Source: Arthrobacter castelli DSM 16402 (GTDB taxonomy: Bacteria; Actinomycetota; Actinomycetes; Actinomycetales; Micrococcaceae). Taken from it: a stretch of 64,000 bases of DNA. Under the pieces are notes generated by a model. It was given only the letters and a program-made list of their open reading frames with translations. It ran no database searches and had not been told where the DNA came from. Each line of letters starts with the position of its first letter. Position 1 is the first letter of the stretch. Shown one piece after another: positions 17,782 through 27,299 of this stretch. Both the position numbers and the translations under genes were made by a program. The stretch covers positions 1-64,000 of the forward strand of contig NZ_AUMN01000001.1 of the NCBI RefSeq assembly GCF_000430705.1, in the 5' to 3' direction.

Positions 17782-20361
17782 TCAATTGCTGCGCTGGCCG
17801 GCAAGTTCCGGCGTGTGCGCCTCAGCTGTCTCTGTTGCGACCTTTGCCCCTTCCACATCGACGTCGGGAAGCATCCGGTCCAGCCACCGCGGCAGCCACC
17901 AGGCCGAACGGCCGAGCAGATGCATCGCCGCGGGGACGACCACCATGCGGATCAGGAAGGCATCCACCAGCACACCGAAGGCCAGGCCAAAGCCGATCGG
18001 CCGGATCATCGTCAGGTGGGAGAAGATGAAGCCGGAGAAGACCGACGTCATGATGATGGCCGCGGCCGTCACCACCCGGGCGCCGTGGCTGAACCCGCTG
18101 CGCACCGCATGGCGCGCGGACTCACCATGCATATACGCCTCGCGCATCCCCGAGACCAGGAACACTTGGTAGTCCATCGCCAGCCCGAACAGCACGCCGA
18201 TCATGATGATCGGCAGGAAGCTGAGCACCGGGCCCGGATTGTGCACGCCAAAGACATCGCCCAGCCATCCCCACTGGTAGATGGCCACCACGGCGCCAAA
18301 GCTGGCTGCCAGCGAGAGCAGAAAGCCGGCAGTGGCCAGCAGCGGAACCACAATCGAGCGGAACACCAGCAGCAGCAACAGCAGCGAAAGCCCGACGACG
18401 ATGCCCAGGTAGAGCGGCAAGGCGTCCAGCAGTTTCTGGGACACATCGATATTGACTGCCGTTTGCCCGGTGACCCCGATCTCCACTCCGGTGGCGTCTT
18501 CAATCCCGGAGGCCGAGTTCCGCAGCTCGTGCACCAGCTCCTCGGTCGATTGGTCGGTCGGCCCTCCGGTCGGAACGACCTGGAAGATCGCCATGTCGCC
18601 GTCCTCGCTGACCCCGGCCGGGATGGCTGTGGCAACGTTGTCGATGTCCCGCAGTTCACGGACCACATCGAACCTGGTTTCCTCGGCCTCCTCGTCGCTG
18701 AGTCCGGAAGGCATCTCGCCCGCCACCAGCAGCGGCCCATTGATCCCCTCTCCGAAGGCCTGGCCCATGGTGGTATATGCCTGGTAGGCCGTCGAATCGG
18801 CCGGTTCCGAACCGCCGTCGGGCAGTCCGACGCGCAGTTGGGTGGCCGGCAACGCGACCGCACCCAGCCCGATAACCGTGATAAGGAGCAGGATCACCGG
18901 GTGCCGGGTGACAAAGCCACCCCAGCCGCGGCCGGCGTCGATCTTTGCCTGTTCGGCGCGGTCTTGTTCCTCGGCACCCCCAAGGTCTGCCTTGGCCCAG
19001 GCGCGCTTGGAGATCAGCCGGGTGCCAATGACACGGAGCATGGCCGGTGTCAGGGTCAGGGCGACGACGACGGCGAATGCCACCGTGGCGGCCCCGGCCA
19101 GTCCCATCACGGTCAGGAACGGGATGCCCGGCACGGCCAGTGCGGCCAAGGCGATCACCACGGTCAGGCCCGCAAACAGCACTGCGTTCCCCGCTGTGCC
19201 AGTGGCGCGGCCGACCGATTCTCCGGTGGGCATCCCGTGCAGCAGTTGGGTGCGGTGCCGGTTGACGATGAACAACGAATAATCGATCCCCACGGCCAGC
19301 CCCAGCATCAGCGCCAGCATGGGCGAGACCGAACTCATCTGCACCGCGCCGGAGAGGGCGAAGGTTCCGCCCACACCAACCGCGACGCCGGTGATGGCCA
19401 TCAGCAGGGGCAGCCCGGCCGCTATCAAGGTGCCAAGCATGACGATCAGCACCACTGCGGCGATCAGCACGCCGATGACTTCGGCCGCCCCGAAGATCTC
19501 CGAGATGTCCTGGACGATTTCCTTGCTGTAGTGGACTTCGATTCCCGAGGCTTCGGCGGCGTCGACGACGTCCTGGACCTGCTGGCGGGTTTCGGGGCTG
19601 ACGGAGTGGATCTCTTTGTCGAACTGGACCCTGGCCACCGCCACCGATCCGTCGTCGGAGATCAATTCGACGCCGCTGGAGAGCTTCAACTGCTGACGCC
19701 CCTCAGTCAGCTTGTCTTCCTGGGCACGGATCTCCGCGCGGCCGTCATCGAGTTGTTCACGCTGGGCCTGCAGCTGTTCGGCCGCGGCATCGAGTTTCGC
19801 CTGGGCGGCCTGCAGTACGGCCAGTTGCTGCGCCGCTCCGGGAACCCCGGCGGCTGCGGCAGCCTCAGCCTGCTGTAAGGCAGTGTCCAGCTGGGCCTGG
19901 CGCTGCTCCAGGTCGGCTGCAGCCTGCTCCAGCTTCCGGGTGCCATCCTGCAACTGCGCCTTGGCATCACTGAGCTTTTGTTCGCCGTTCTCCAGCTTCT
20001 GGCGGGCGTCCGCCAGCTGCTGCTCGGTCTGGAAAGGACGCGCCACGGACTGCACGCCGGACACGTCGTCCAGTTCGTTCAAGGCGTCGCGGATTGCTTG
20101 TTTCTGGTCGGCGCTGAACGCCTTCGAACCGGCATCGAACACGATACTGCCGCTGCCTCCGGTGGCCTCTGGCATTTCGTCCTCGAGCTGGTTCAGCACG
20201 CGCTGGGACTCGGTGCCGGGGATGCTGAAGCTGTTGCTCAGGGTTCCGGAGAACGCCGCGGCCGCGCCGCCGACGGCGAGGACGGCGACCACCCATGCGG
20301 TGATGACCCAGCGGGCGTTGCGATAGCAGAATTTGCCAAGACGGTAGAGAAGTGAAGCCAT
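17782..20361 (-). CDS. MMPL/RND-type efflux transporter with coiled-coil insert
   Basis: An 859-aa protein with the MMPL layout: TM1, a large external loop, five TMs, a second external loop, then five or six TMs. Signatures are GLAVGIDYSLFIVNRHR in the first half and FGLAMDYQVFLVSGMREA in the second, with the proton-relay Asp-Tyr pairs. The first external loop holds about 110 residues of Gln/Ala/Glu-rich heptads (roughly 120-230) predicted as coiled coil. Likely exports lipid or drug molecules by proton motive force. It is preceded by a TetR gene 28 nt upstream, so the pair forms an autoregulated efflux operon. The ATG at 20361 is preceded by AAGAAAG. Confidence 0.9.
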   Translation of the reverse strand: MASLLYRLGKFCYRNARWVITAWVVAVLAVGGAAAAFSGTLSNSFSIPGTESQRVLNQLEDEMPEATGGSGSIVFDAGSKAFSADQKQAIRDALNELDDVSGVQSVARPFQTEQQLADARQKLENGEQKLSDAKAQLQDGTRKLEQAAADLEQRQAQLDTALQQAEAAAAAGVPGAAQQLAVLQAAQAKLDAAAEQLQAQREQLDDGRAEIRAQEDKLTEGRQQLKLSSGVELISDDGSVAVARVQFDKEIHSVSPETRQQVQDVVDAAEASGIEVHYSKEIVQDISEIFGAAEVIGVLIAAVVLIVMLGTLIAAGLPLLMAITGVAVGVGGTFALSGAVQMSSVSPMLALMLGLAVGIDYSLFIVNRHRTQLLHGMPTGESVGRATGTAGNAVLFAGLTVVIALAALAVPGIPFLTVMGLAGAATVAFAVVVALTLTPAMLRVIGTRLISKRAWAKADLGGAEEQDRAEQAKIDAGRGWGGFVTRHPVILLLITVIGLGAVALPATQLRVGLPDGGSEPADSTAYQAYTTMGQAFGEGINGPLLVAGEMPSGLSDEEAEETRFDVVRELRDIDNVATAIPAGVSEDGDMAIFQVVPTGGPTDQSTEELVHELRNSASGIEDATGVEIGVTGQTAVNIDVSQKLLDALPLYLGIVVGLSLLLLLLVFRSIVVPLLATAGFLLSLAASFGAVVAIYQWGWLGDVFGVHNPGPVLSFLPIIMIGVLFGLAMDYQVFLVSGMREAYMHGESARHAVRSGFSHGARVVTAAAIIMTSVFSGFIFSHLTMIRPIGFGLAFGVLVDAFLIRMVVVPAAMHLLGRSAWWLPRWLDRMLPDVDVEGAKVATETAEAHTPELAGQRSN

Positions 20362-20389
20362 CGAAGTACTTTCTTGGTTAAGCGGCGAT

Positions 20390-21049
20390 TCAGTTGTGGA
20401 ATCCGCTGCGGAGGTGGCCAAAAGCGGCAATGAGCAGTTCGCGCAGACCAGAGAGCGATGCAGGGCTCAAGTCCCCGCCCGTGCGGCGCAGCCACTCGGA
20501 CAAAGCGGCGCGCGCCGAGGCAAAGACGGAGCCCACCAATGCCGGGACAAAAAGGGGATGCTGCCGCGCCGGATCGGCGGGATCGAGACGATCGTCGATG
20601 GCATCAACGATCTTGTATTCCGCCCGGGTCCATGCTTCCAATTGGAAGCGGTGCATCTGGGGGTTGTCTTCAGCGAGTTGGAACAATTCCGCTGTACGTT
20701 CCAGCAGCGCCGGATCGGCCAGCTCCGTCAGCGCCTGCAGCATGGACTCGACAACAGGCTCGCCGGTCGGACGTTGATGGAAATACGGCAGCACATTGTC
20801 CAGGAAATCCTCGATGTGCACCGCCAGGGCCGATTCCGGGCTGGGGAAATAGTTGAAGAACGTCCGCCGCGACACCCCTGCTGCGGCCGCCACGTCGTCG
20901 GCAGTGAAATTGCCGGCGCCGCGGGAGCGGACCAGTTCGATGGCGGCATCGGCCATCGCCCGGCGGTTCGCCTGTTTGTTCATCTCACGACGCGAAGGAG
21001 CCACGGACTCGGCCGTGACTCCTTCGGTGTCGCTGGAGCGCGTGGTCAT
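20390..21049 (-). CDS. TetR-family regulator of the MMPL efflux operon
   Basis: A 219-aa repressor. Residues about 25-70 form the TetR helix-turn-helix (FTADDVAAAAGVSRRTFFNYF). The rest is the ligand-binding domain, with a C-terminal WLRRTGGD segment common in actinobacterial TetR proteins next to MMPL genes. It is the first gene of the operon and is likely to bind the palindrome at 21064-21077, just upstream of its own start, repressing both genes until an inducer binds. The inducer is unknown. Confidence 0.88.
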   Translation of the reverse strand: MTTRSSDTEGVTAESVAPSRREMNKQANRRAMADAAIELVRSRGAGNFTADDVAAAAGVSRRTFFNYFPSPESALAVHIEDFLDNVLPYFHQRPTGEPVVESMLQALTELADPALLERTAELFQLAEDNPQMHRFQLEAWTRAEYKIVDAIDDRLDPADPARQHPLFVPALVGSVFASARAALSEWLRRTGGDLSPASLSGLRELLIAAFGHLRSGFHN

Positions 21050-21063
21050 GAAATTTACACTAT

Positions 21064-21077
21064 GTGCAAGTTTGCAC
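21064..21077. promoter_or_regulatory. Candidate TetR operator
   Basis: Inverted half-sites GTGCAA and TTGCAC with a 2-bp spacer, located 15-28 nt upstream of the TetR start, where promoter elements are expected. The position suits repression by the adjacent TetR protein. Binding is inferred. Confidence 0.5.
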
Positions 21078-21133
21078 TCAGGGCAAATGGGTGTGGTGTG
21101 ATCTTCAGGACACCGCCATCGCCGCCGCCTCTT

Positions 21134-21556
21134 CTACTCAAACAGTCTGGAGCGGATCAGGAAACGTTTCCCCTCCGGCGCCTCGAGCGAGAATCCACTG
21201 CCGCGGCCGGACACCACATCGACGGTGAGGTGCGTGTGGCTCCAGTAGGCGAACTGTTCGCGGGACATCCAGAACTCAACCGGCTGAGGGCCGACGTCGG
21301 CAGCCTCACCTGTCGGAACGTCGTCGGCGATGTCGAAGATCCCGAGCAGCACATCCGCATCTCCGGTCAGCAATTCTCCGGCCGGATAGCACATCGGCGA
21401 CGATCCGTCGCAGCAACCACCGGACTGATGGAACATCAGCGGTCCGTGGCGACGCCATAATTGCCACAGCAACTCAACTGCTTCAGCGGTCAGCGCCACC
21501 CGGGAGAAGTCTTCTCCCGGGATGGCCGCTGAGGCTTCTATGGTGCTCTCCGCCAT
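21134..21556 (-). CDS. DUF779 protein of the alcohol/aldehyde oxidation set
   Basis: A 140-aa DUF779 protein with the diagnostic HQSGGCCDGSSPMCYP cysteine-rich segment (about residues 43-58), likely metal binding, and a later WSHTHLTVDVV motif. Members of this family nearly always sit next to acetaldehyde-type dehydrogenases. Here it follows the alcohol dehydrogenase gene by 3 nt, so it is translated from the same message. Biochemical role not established; maturation or protection of the dehydrogenases is inference. Confidence 0.88.
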   Translation of the reverse strand: MAESTIEASAAIPGEDFSRVALTAEAVELLWQLWRRHGPLMFHQSGGCCDGSSPMCYPAGELLTGDADVLLGIFDIADDVPTGEAADVGPQPVEFWMSREQFAYWSHTHLTVDVVSGRGSGFSLEAPEGKRFLIRSRLFE

Positions 21557-21559
21557 GTT

Positions 21560-22579
21560 TCAGTACTCGATGACGACACGGCCGTCGATTTTCCCGTGCG
21601 TCATCTCGTCCAATATGGCATTGATTTCGTCAAGATTCCGGCTCGATACCGTCGGGTGGATGAGGCCACGGCCGTAAAAGTCCAATGCTTCGATCATGTC
21701 CTGGCGTGTACCGACGATGGAACCCCGGACGGTCAGCCCCTTGAGGACAATGTCAAAGATCGGCGCCGGGAAATCGCCGGCAGGCAGCCCGTTGAACACG
21801 ATGGTACCGCCGCGCCGCGCCATGTTGATTGCCTGGCCGAACGCCGACGGGTGCACGGCGGTGACCAGTACCGCATGGGAGCCTCCAATTTCCTGTTGGA
21901 TAGCCTCCGCCGGGTCATGGGCAAATGCGTTGACCGTCACCTCCGCGCCATGTTTGCGCGCCAGGTCCAACTTGTCGTCAGCCACGTCGACGGCGGCAAC
22001 CCTCAAGCCCATCGCCACCGCATACTGGACCGCGATATGACCCAAACCGCCGATGCCGGAGATGACGACCCATTCCCCGGGCCGCGCCTCGGTCTGCTTC
22101 AGCGCCTTGTACACGGTAACGCCCGCGCACAGCACCGGAGCGACTTCAATGGGGTCTGCTCCATCCGGAATCCGGACCGCAAAGCGTGCGTCGACAACCA
22201 TGTACTGGCCGAAGGAACCGTCCACTGTGTAACCGCTGTTCAGCTGCTGCTCGCACAGCGTCTCCCACCCGGTATTGCAGTAGTCGCAGCTTCCACATGC
22301 GGAGGCCAGCCACGCGTTGCCCACCCGGTCGCCAACCTGCAGGCCGGATACGCCCTCGCCCAGGGCAGTTATTTCACCTACGCCCTCGTGGCCGGGGATG
22401 AACGGCGGAGTCGGCTTCACCGGCCAATCACCCTCCGCGGCGTGCAGATCGGTGTGGCATACTCCGCTGGCGATCAGTTTCACCAGCACCTGGCCGGGTC
22501 CGGGTTCAGGAACTGCCACTTCCTGTACTTTCAGGTCGGTTCCAAATTCAGTGACTACTGCTGCATTCATAGTGTCCAT
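21560..22579 (-). CDS. adhP: Zinc-dependent alcohol dehydrogenase (AdhP-like)
   Basis: A 339-aa medium-chain dehydrogenase oxidising primary alcohols with NAD. The catalytic zinc ligands are the Cys in SGVCHTDLH and the His in GHEGVGEI; the structural zinc cluster is C-x2-C-x2-C-x7-C (ACGSCDYCNTGWETLC). The Rossmann glycine motif is GIGGLG. The ATG at 22579 follows AAGGAG. It lies between the aldehyde dehydrogenase and DUF779 genes, forming a two-step alcohol to acid oxidation operon. Confidence 0.92.
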   Translation of the reverse strand: MDTMNAAVVTEFGTDLKVQEVAVPEPGPGQVLVKLIASGVCHTDLHAAEGDWPVKPTPPFIPGHEGVGEITALGEGVSGLQVGDRVGNAWLASACGSCDYCNTGWETLCEQQLNSGYTVDGSFGQYMVVDARFAVRIPDGADPIEVAPVLCAGVTVYKALKQTEARPGEWVVISGIGGLGHIAVQYAVAMGLRVAAVDVADDKLDLARKHGAEVTVNAFAHDPAEAIQQEIGGSHAVLVTAVHPSAFGQAINMARRGGTIVFNGLPAGDFPAPIFDIVLKGLTVRGSIVGTRQDMIEALDFYGRGLIHPTVSSRNLDEINAILDEMTHGKIDGRVVIEY

Positions 22580-22648
22580 ATGTGTTCTCCTTGTGGCCGT
22601 GCCAGTCATCGTTAACCGGCTTGTCTGCTTGTCTGCTTCCAGGGTCAT

Positions 22649-24172
22649 TTAGAAGAATCCCAGCTTGGATTCGGAGTAACTCACCAGCAGGTTCTTCGTC
22701 TGCTGATAGTGGTCGAGCATCATCTGGTGGTTCTCCCGCCCGATGCCCGATGACTTGTATCCGCCGAAGGCGGCGTGTGCCGGGTAGGAGTGGTAGTTGT
22801 TCACCCAGACACGACCGGCTTGGATATCCCGTCCGGCCCGGTAAGCGGCGTTACCGTTGCGGGACCAGACTCCAGCACCCAATCCGTACAGCGTGTCGTT
22901 GGCGATATGCATCGCGTCGGCATAGCCGCTGAACTTGGTCACAGCGAGCACCGGGCCGAAAATCTCCTCCTGGAAAATCCGCATGCTGTTCTGACCTTCA
23001 AAGATCGTCGGCTGTACGTAGAACCCACCAGCAAGATCGCCGTCGAGCATAGCCCGCTGCCCGCCGGTGAGGATCTTCGCCCCTTCCTGTTTGCCGATGT
23101 CCATGTAGGAGAGGATCTTTTCCAGCTGGTCGTTGGATGCCTGTGCGCCGATCTGTGTATCGGTGTCCAGCGGGTTGCCCTGGACAATCTTCTCGGTACG
23201 GGCAACCGCGTCGGCCATGAACGAGTCATACATCGACTCCTGCACCAGCGCCCGCGACGGGCAAGTGCACACCTCGCCCTGGTTCAGCGCGAACATTGCG
23301 AAGCCTTCCAGCGTCTTATCGTAGAAGCCGTCGTTAGCCTCGGCCACGTCCGAGAAGAAGATATTCGGGCTCTTGCCGCCGAGTTCAAGCGTCACCGGAA
23401 TCAGGTTTTGGCTGGCATACTGCATGATCAACCGGCCGGTAGTGGTTTCACCGGTGAAGGCGATCTTGCGGATCCGGCTCGACGAGGCAAGCGGTTTGCC
23501 CGCCTCGACGCCAAACCCATTGACCACGTTGAGCACGCCCGGCGGCAGCAGGTCGCCGATGAGCTCCATCAGCACCAGCAGCGACACCGGCGTCTGCTCG
23601 GCCGGCTTGAGCACGATGGCGTTGCCGGCCGCGAGCGCCGGCGCCAGCTTCCAAGTGGCCATCAGGATCGGGAAGTTCCACGGGATGATCTGCCCGACGA
23701 CACCCAGCGGCTCGTGGAAGTGGTAGGCCGTTGTGTCGTCGTCGATCTGGGACAGTCCGCCCTCCTGGGCCCGGATTGCGCCGGCAAAGTACCGGTAGTG
23801 GTCGGCTGCCAGCGGCAGGTCGGCCGCCAGGCATTCGCGGATCGGCTTGCCGTTGTCCCAGGTCTCGGCGACAGCCAACGTCTCCAGGTTCTCTTCGATC
23901 CGGTCGGCGATCTTATTGAGGATCTGCGCCCGCTCGGCCACCGACGTCTTGCCCCACGATGGTGCGGCCTTATGCGCGGCGTCGAGGGCGAGGTCGATGT
24001 CGGCGGCCTGGCTTCTGGCCACTTCGGTGAACGGCTTACCCGTCACCGGGGTGACGTTCTCGAAGTATTCACCACCGATCGGTGCCACCCATTCGCCACC
24101 GATCCAATTCTCGTAGCGCGGCTTGAACGTGATCTTGGATCCGTCCCGGCCCGGCTGTGCATAAACGGTCAT
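22649..24172 (-). CDS. Acetaldehyde-type aldehyde dehydrogenase (ExaC-like)
   Basis: A 507-aa NAD-dependent aldehyde dehydrogenase. The nucleotide loop FTGETTTG, general-base Glu in LELGGKSPN and catalytic Cys in [11 protein letters not shown] are intact. Length and the GEVCTCPSR form fit the ExaC/acetaldehyde dehydrogenase subgroup. First gene of the leftward operon with adhP and the DUF779 gene; the product aldehyde of AdhP would be its substrate. Upstream lie two inverted repeats (24190-24209 and 24253-24272) suited to a regulator and to a CRP-family protein. Confidence 0.92.
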   Translation of the reverse strand: MTVYAQPGRDGSKITFKPRYENWIGGEWVAPIGGEYFENVTPVTGKPFTEVARSQAADIDLALDAAHKAAPSWGKTSVAERAQILNKIADRIEENLETLAVAETWDNGKPIRECLAADLPLAADHYRYFAGAIRAQEGGLSQIDDDTTAYHFHEPLGVVGQIIPWNFPILMATWKLAPALAAGNAIVLKPAEQTPVSLLVLMELIGDLLPPGVLNVVNGFGVEAGKPLASSSRIRKIAFTGETTTGRLIMQYASQNLIPVTLELGGKSPNIFFSDVAEANDGFYDKTLEGFAMFALNQGEVCTCPSRALVQESMYDSFMADAVARTEKIVQGNPLDTDTQIGAQASNDQLEKILSYMDIGKQEGAKILTGGQRAMLDGDLAGGFYVQPTIFEGQNSMRIFQEEIFGPVLAVTKFSGYADAMHIANDTLYGLGAGVWSRNGNAAYRAGRDIQAGRVWVNNYHSYPAHAAFGGYKSSGIGRENHQMMLDHYQQTKNLLVSYSESKLGFF

Positions 24173-24189
24173 TGCATTCTCCTTCTCAA

Positions 24190-24209
24190 TAGCGACGTCG
24201 TCGTCACTA
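24190..24209. promoter_or_regulatory. Inverted repeat upstream of aldehyde dehydrogenase
   Basis: Half-sites TAGCGACG and CGTCACTA (7 of 8 complementary) with a 4-bp spacer, 18-37 nt 5' of the aldehyde dehydrogenase start. Possible operator for the GAF regulator encoded next door; binding is inferred. Confidence 0.4.
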
Positions 24210-24252
24210 CTTGAGCGTAGGGAGCAAGAGGTTGCATTCAGGTTGCAGCATT

Positions 24253-24272
24253 GCCGTGACGCGGATCACGGC
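24253..24272. promoter_or_regulatory. CRP/GlxR-like site
   Basis: A perfect 7-bp inverted repeat, GCCGTGA-N6-TCACGGC. The core GTGA-N6-TCAC is the CRP/GlxR consensus. It lies about 80-100 nt upstream of the aldehyde dehydrogenase start, a usual activator position, suggesting carbon-source control. Confidence 0.5.
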
Positions 24273-24341
24273 GGGTGCAGCCGGATCGCTGCAGCCTTCC
24301 GTTGCCACAGGGCGGCATGTTGACGGCAGCTACTGCCGGCC

Positions 24342-25814
24342 TCAGCCCTGCAGTTCAGCTTCGATTTTTTCCAGCCGGGCGACGACGGCGGCCCGCTTCG
24401 GCGAGCGGGCGGGCAGCACCTTCAGGCACTCTTTCCACACAGCTGAATCGTCGGCGGCCTCGGGAAGTTGAGCGTACTGCAGCAGTACCTCCGGGCTCGC
24501 GTCATTGAGGACCGCTTCGCGGAGGGCAGCGCTGATTTCCTCACGCAGCTGGATGATCGCCGGTGCCTCCGAAAAGGGCATCAGCGGACCTTTGTAGATC
24601 TGCAGCGCCATTCGGTGCGAACCCCGCCAGAGATAGTTCAGCACCTGTCGCCCGTCCACCACCAGCGCCTCGGGAAGACGGTACGGCCGCGACTGCGGCA
24701 CCATCGACGGATCCAGCTTCTCCAGCACCCTGCGCAGCCGTACCATTTCGGGGCGCAGCGCAGTGCTGGGCTTGTCGGCCGGATAGAGCATGGTGCTGAG
24801 CACCTGGGACGACAGTCCCTCCGGATACCAGGACAGCAGGGTCAGGATTTCGGCATGCCGCTGCGAGAGCTCTCCGGTGATCCCGCCGATGCTGACCTGT
24901 CCATAATTCCTGCCCAGGACCTGCAGACTGTTCTGGTACAGCCGCTTCGGCCGCCGGGAAGCGCTGCCGCCGGTGTTCGAAGCCGCATCCTGCACTGTAG
25001 CTGGTTCCCGGGCAGGCAGGGCCGGACTGACGCCGGCGGGGGGCCCTGGCTGACCTGGCCCCGGCTGGCGGCCCGCGTGTTGCAGCCGCTCAATCTGCAA
25101 GTGTGATTGCGCCGCGGCAACGGCGGCTTCCACCAGGGACAGCGTGTGCGGGGCCACGGCTTCGGTTCCGCCGGTAATGTCCACCACACCCAGCACCGCG
25201 CTGGACTCGGGATCGTGCAGCGGAACGGCTGTGCAGCTCCATGGATGCACTGTCCGGTTAAAGTGCTCGGCCCCGGAAATCTGAATCCCGTGGTCCAATT
25301 CCAACGCAGTTCCAGGTGCGCTGGTTCCCACCCGCAATTCGGACCAGTCCGCGCCGGCAATGAACTTCATATCCTCTGCCTTGCGGCGCATGTACGTGTC
25401 ACCGTCGACCCACAGCAGCCTGCCATGCTCGTCCCCGACTGCGACGATGAGGCCGCTGTCATAGGTGGGCCGCACCAACAGCTGATGTATGACCGGCATG
25501 ACCGCCGAGAGCGGATGATTCCTCCGGTACTCATCCAACTCGCCGCCGTCGTACACCAACACCGGACTGGCCGCTTCGGGATCTGCGTGGTAATTCAACG
25601 ACCGCGCCCAGGAATCACGCACCAAGTCCCTCAAGCCCGTCACGGACCGGAGTCCGAGGCTGAGGCTTTCGTGGGCCTTGGAGGCTCGATGCTGCGCAAT
25701 GTCGGCGTTGATCCCGACCGGAACGGCGATCCAGGGGTTCGACGTCGGGCCGGGTGCGGCCCGATCCGTCTGCTGCCTGCCATCGCGCCGCACCCGGGAA
25801 GCTGGAATATCCAC
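24342..25814 (-). CDS. GAF-domain transcriptional regulator of the alcohol oxidation operon
   Basis: A 490-aa AcoR-like regulator without the sigma-54 AAA+ domain. Residues about 35-75 resemble the AcoR N-terminal SLGLRSVTGLRDLVRDSWARSL segment; about 110-235 form a GAF domain with GTSAPGTAL and HFNRTVHPWSCTAVPLHDP, a known signature of these regulators. A Pro/Gly/Ala-rich linker (245-285) follows, then a C-terminal region with a helix-turn-helix-like ELSQRHAEILTLLSWYPEGLSSQVLS. Actinobacteria often place such a gene next to aldehyde dehydrogenase, adhP and DUF779 genes, so it likely senses an alcohol- or aldehyde-related ligand. The start is GTG with GGAG upstream. Confidence 0.82.
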   Translation of the reverse strand: MDIPASRVRRDGRQQTDRAAPGPTSNPWIAVPVGINADIAQHRASKAHESLSLGLRSVTGLRDLVRDSWARSLNYHADPEAASPVLVYDGGELDEYRRNHPLSAVMPVIHQLLVRPTYDSGLIVAVGDEHGRLLWVDGDTYMRRKAEDMKFIAGADWSELRVGTSAPGTALELDHGIQISGAEHFNRTVHPWSCTAVPLHDPESSAVLGVVDITGGTEAVAPHTLSLVEAAVAAAQSHLQIERLQHAGRQPGPGQPGPPAGVSPALPAREPATVQDAASNTGGSASRRPKRLYQNSLQVLGRNYGQVSIGGITGELSQRHAEILTLLSWYPEGLSSQVLSTMLYPADKPSTALRPEMVRLRRVLEKLDPSMVPQSRPYRLPEALVVDGRQVLNYLWRGSHRMALQIYKGPLMPFSEAPAIIQLREEISAALREAVLNDASPEVLLQYAQLPEAADDSAVWKECLKVLPARSPKRAAVVARLEKIEAELQG

Positions 25815-25943
25815 CGTTGCTCCACTCCGTTGCGTACCTAAGTGCCAGACTTATCGTGGGCGGAATCACAGTCTAGCGGTTCAGAGCCGGATTCACGGAG
25901 CGGATCGGCAAGGCTGGACCACCGGGCCGTTTCGCTACGCGAC

Positions 25944-27140
25944 TTACTCCCGCTTCTCCGTCTCTTGGGCTGAGTGACGACGGTGCGCTTCACGGGCCTG
26001 TTCGCGAATATGTTCGATGTCCTTGACCTTGTTGCGGTACTTGAGATCCATGCCGAAGATCTCCTTCTCCTCGTCCACCAGCGCCTGGTATACCCGCTCC
26101 CGCTCGTTGGCATCGTCGGTGTAATCCGGGTCCAGGTAATTTTCCGCGTGCCGGCGGGCGTTGGTCACAGCCGTCTGGGCCTTGCCGGCCGGACTGTACA
26201 GCGACGCGAAAATGGTCACCAGCAGCACGCCGATAATGACCGACAGCGACAGCCCCGTGGTGATTTCGATGACCGGCACCGGCTGGCCGTCGTTGATGAA
26301 CGGGACGGTGTTTTCGTGCAGCGCGTGCAGCACCAGCTTGACCCCGATGAAGGCCAGGATCGCGGCCAGTCCATAGGAGAGGTAGATCAGCCGGTCGAGC
26401 ATTCCGTCGATCACGAAGTAGAGCTGCCGCAGCCCCAGCAGGGAGAACGCCGTTGCCGTAAAGACAATGAACACATTCTGGGTCAGCCCGTAAATCGCCG
26501 GTATGGAGTCAAGGGCGAACAGTATGTCGGTCCCGCCGATGGCCACCATGACCACCAGCATCGGTGTCATCACCTTTTTGCCGTTTTCGACGGTGAACAG
26601 TTTGTCGCCGTCGTAATAGTCAGTGGTTTTGAACACTTTTCGCGCGATGCGGATCATGAAGTTGTCCGCCGAGTGGCTCTCTTCGCCCTCCGGCTTGATC
26701 ATATTGCCGGCGGTGAGCAAGAGGATGAGGCCGAAGAAGTAGAACACCCAGGCGAAATTGTTGATCAGCGCGGCGCCGAGGAAAATGAATCCGGTACGGG
26801 TGATCAGGGCAAAGATAATGCCGAACAGCAGTACCTTCTGCTGGTCCTCGCGCGGGACCCTGAAGCTGGCCATGATGATCAGGAAGACAAAGAGATTGTC
26901 GACCGACAGGGCCTTTTCGGTGAGGTAACCGGCGAAGTATTCCGACCCCATAGTTGCCCCGCCAAATATCAGCACGGCAAGCCCGAACACCACAGCGATG
27001 CCGACATAGACAGCCGACCAGATGGACGCTTCCTTCAGGGTCGGCACGTGCGCCTTGCGGACGTGGAAGAAGAAGTCGTAGGCCAGCAGGGCCAGAATCA
27101 GGACAATGGTCAGTGACCATATAAGTGGTGAGACGGTCAT
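25944..27140 (-). CDS. TerC/Alx family membrane protein
   Basis: A 398-aa TerC-family protein with about eight or nine membrane helices and the acidic motifs ALSVDNLFVF and GGTDILFALDSIPA, which probably coordinate metal. The C-terminal 80 residues are charged and cytoplasmic. The related E. coli Alx and Bacillus TerC proteins export manganese, the latter loading secreted enzymes. The yybP-ykoY-type leader at 27171-27280 strongly supports a manganese link here. Not part of a tellurite cluster. Confidence 0.9.
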   Translation of the reverse strand: MTVSPLIWSLTIVLILALLAYDFFFHVRKAHVPTLKEASIWSAVYVGIAVVFGLAVLIFGGATMGSEYFAGYLTEKALSVDNLFVFLIIMASFRVPREDQQKVLLFGIIFALITRTGFIFLGAALINNFAWVFYFFGLILLLTAGNMIKPEGEESHSADNFMIRIARKVFKTTDYYDGDKLFTVENGKKVMTPMLVVMVAIGGTDILFALDSIPAIYGLTQNVFIVFTATAFSLLGLRQLYFVIDGMLDRLIYLSYGLAAILAFIGVKLVLHALHENTVPFINDGQPVPVIEITTGLSLSVIIGVLLVTIFASLYSPAGKAQTAVTNARRHAENYLDPDYTDDANERERVYQALVDEEKEIFGMDLKYRNKVKDIEHIREQAREAHRRHSAQETEKRE

Positions 27141-27170
27141 ATCCTCTGCTTTCGAAGAGTGTCAGCTGGT

Positions 27171-27280
27171 CGAAGCACAAGTCTCTCCACCGGCGCCACC
27201 GGCCGCTGCACCCGGTCCGGCATCAGCCTAACGTGTTGACGTGTGCAGCGCTGAGGGATACTCCCCTACGCATTGTCAGT
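27171..27280 (-). promoter_or_regulatory. yybP-ykoY (manganese) riboswitch
   Basis: Leader of the terC gene, about 30 nt from its start. It contains the hallmark GGGGAGTA loop (27259-27266), a CGTCAACACG segment, paired G-C-rich arms and a closing GGAGAGACTTGT, with ACAA near the 5' end able to pair with TTGT at the 3' end as P1. These follow the conserved core of the yybP-ykoY class, which binds Mn2+ and switches TerC/Alx-type exporters on. The expression platform next to GGATATG could hide the ribosome site. Confidence 0.75.
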
Positions 27281-27299
27281 GTACTGCACACCGGAGAAT

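Noticed and set aside
17704..19878. Long plus-strand frame opposite the MMPL gene
   Set aside because: His/Gln/Asp-rich antisense product; the minus-strand MMPL protein has clear helices and signatures.
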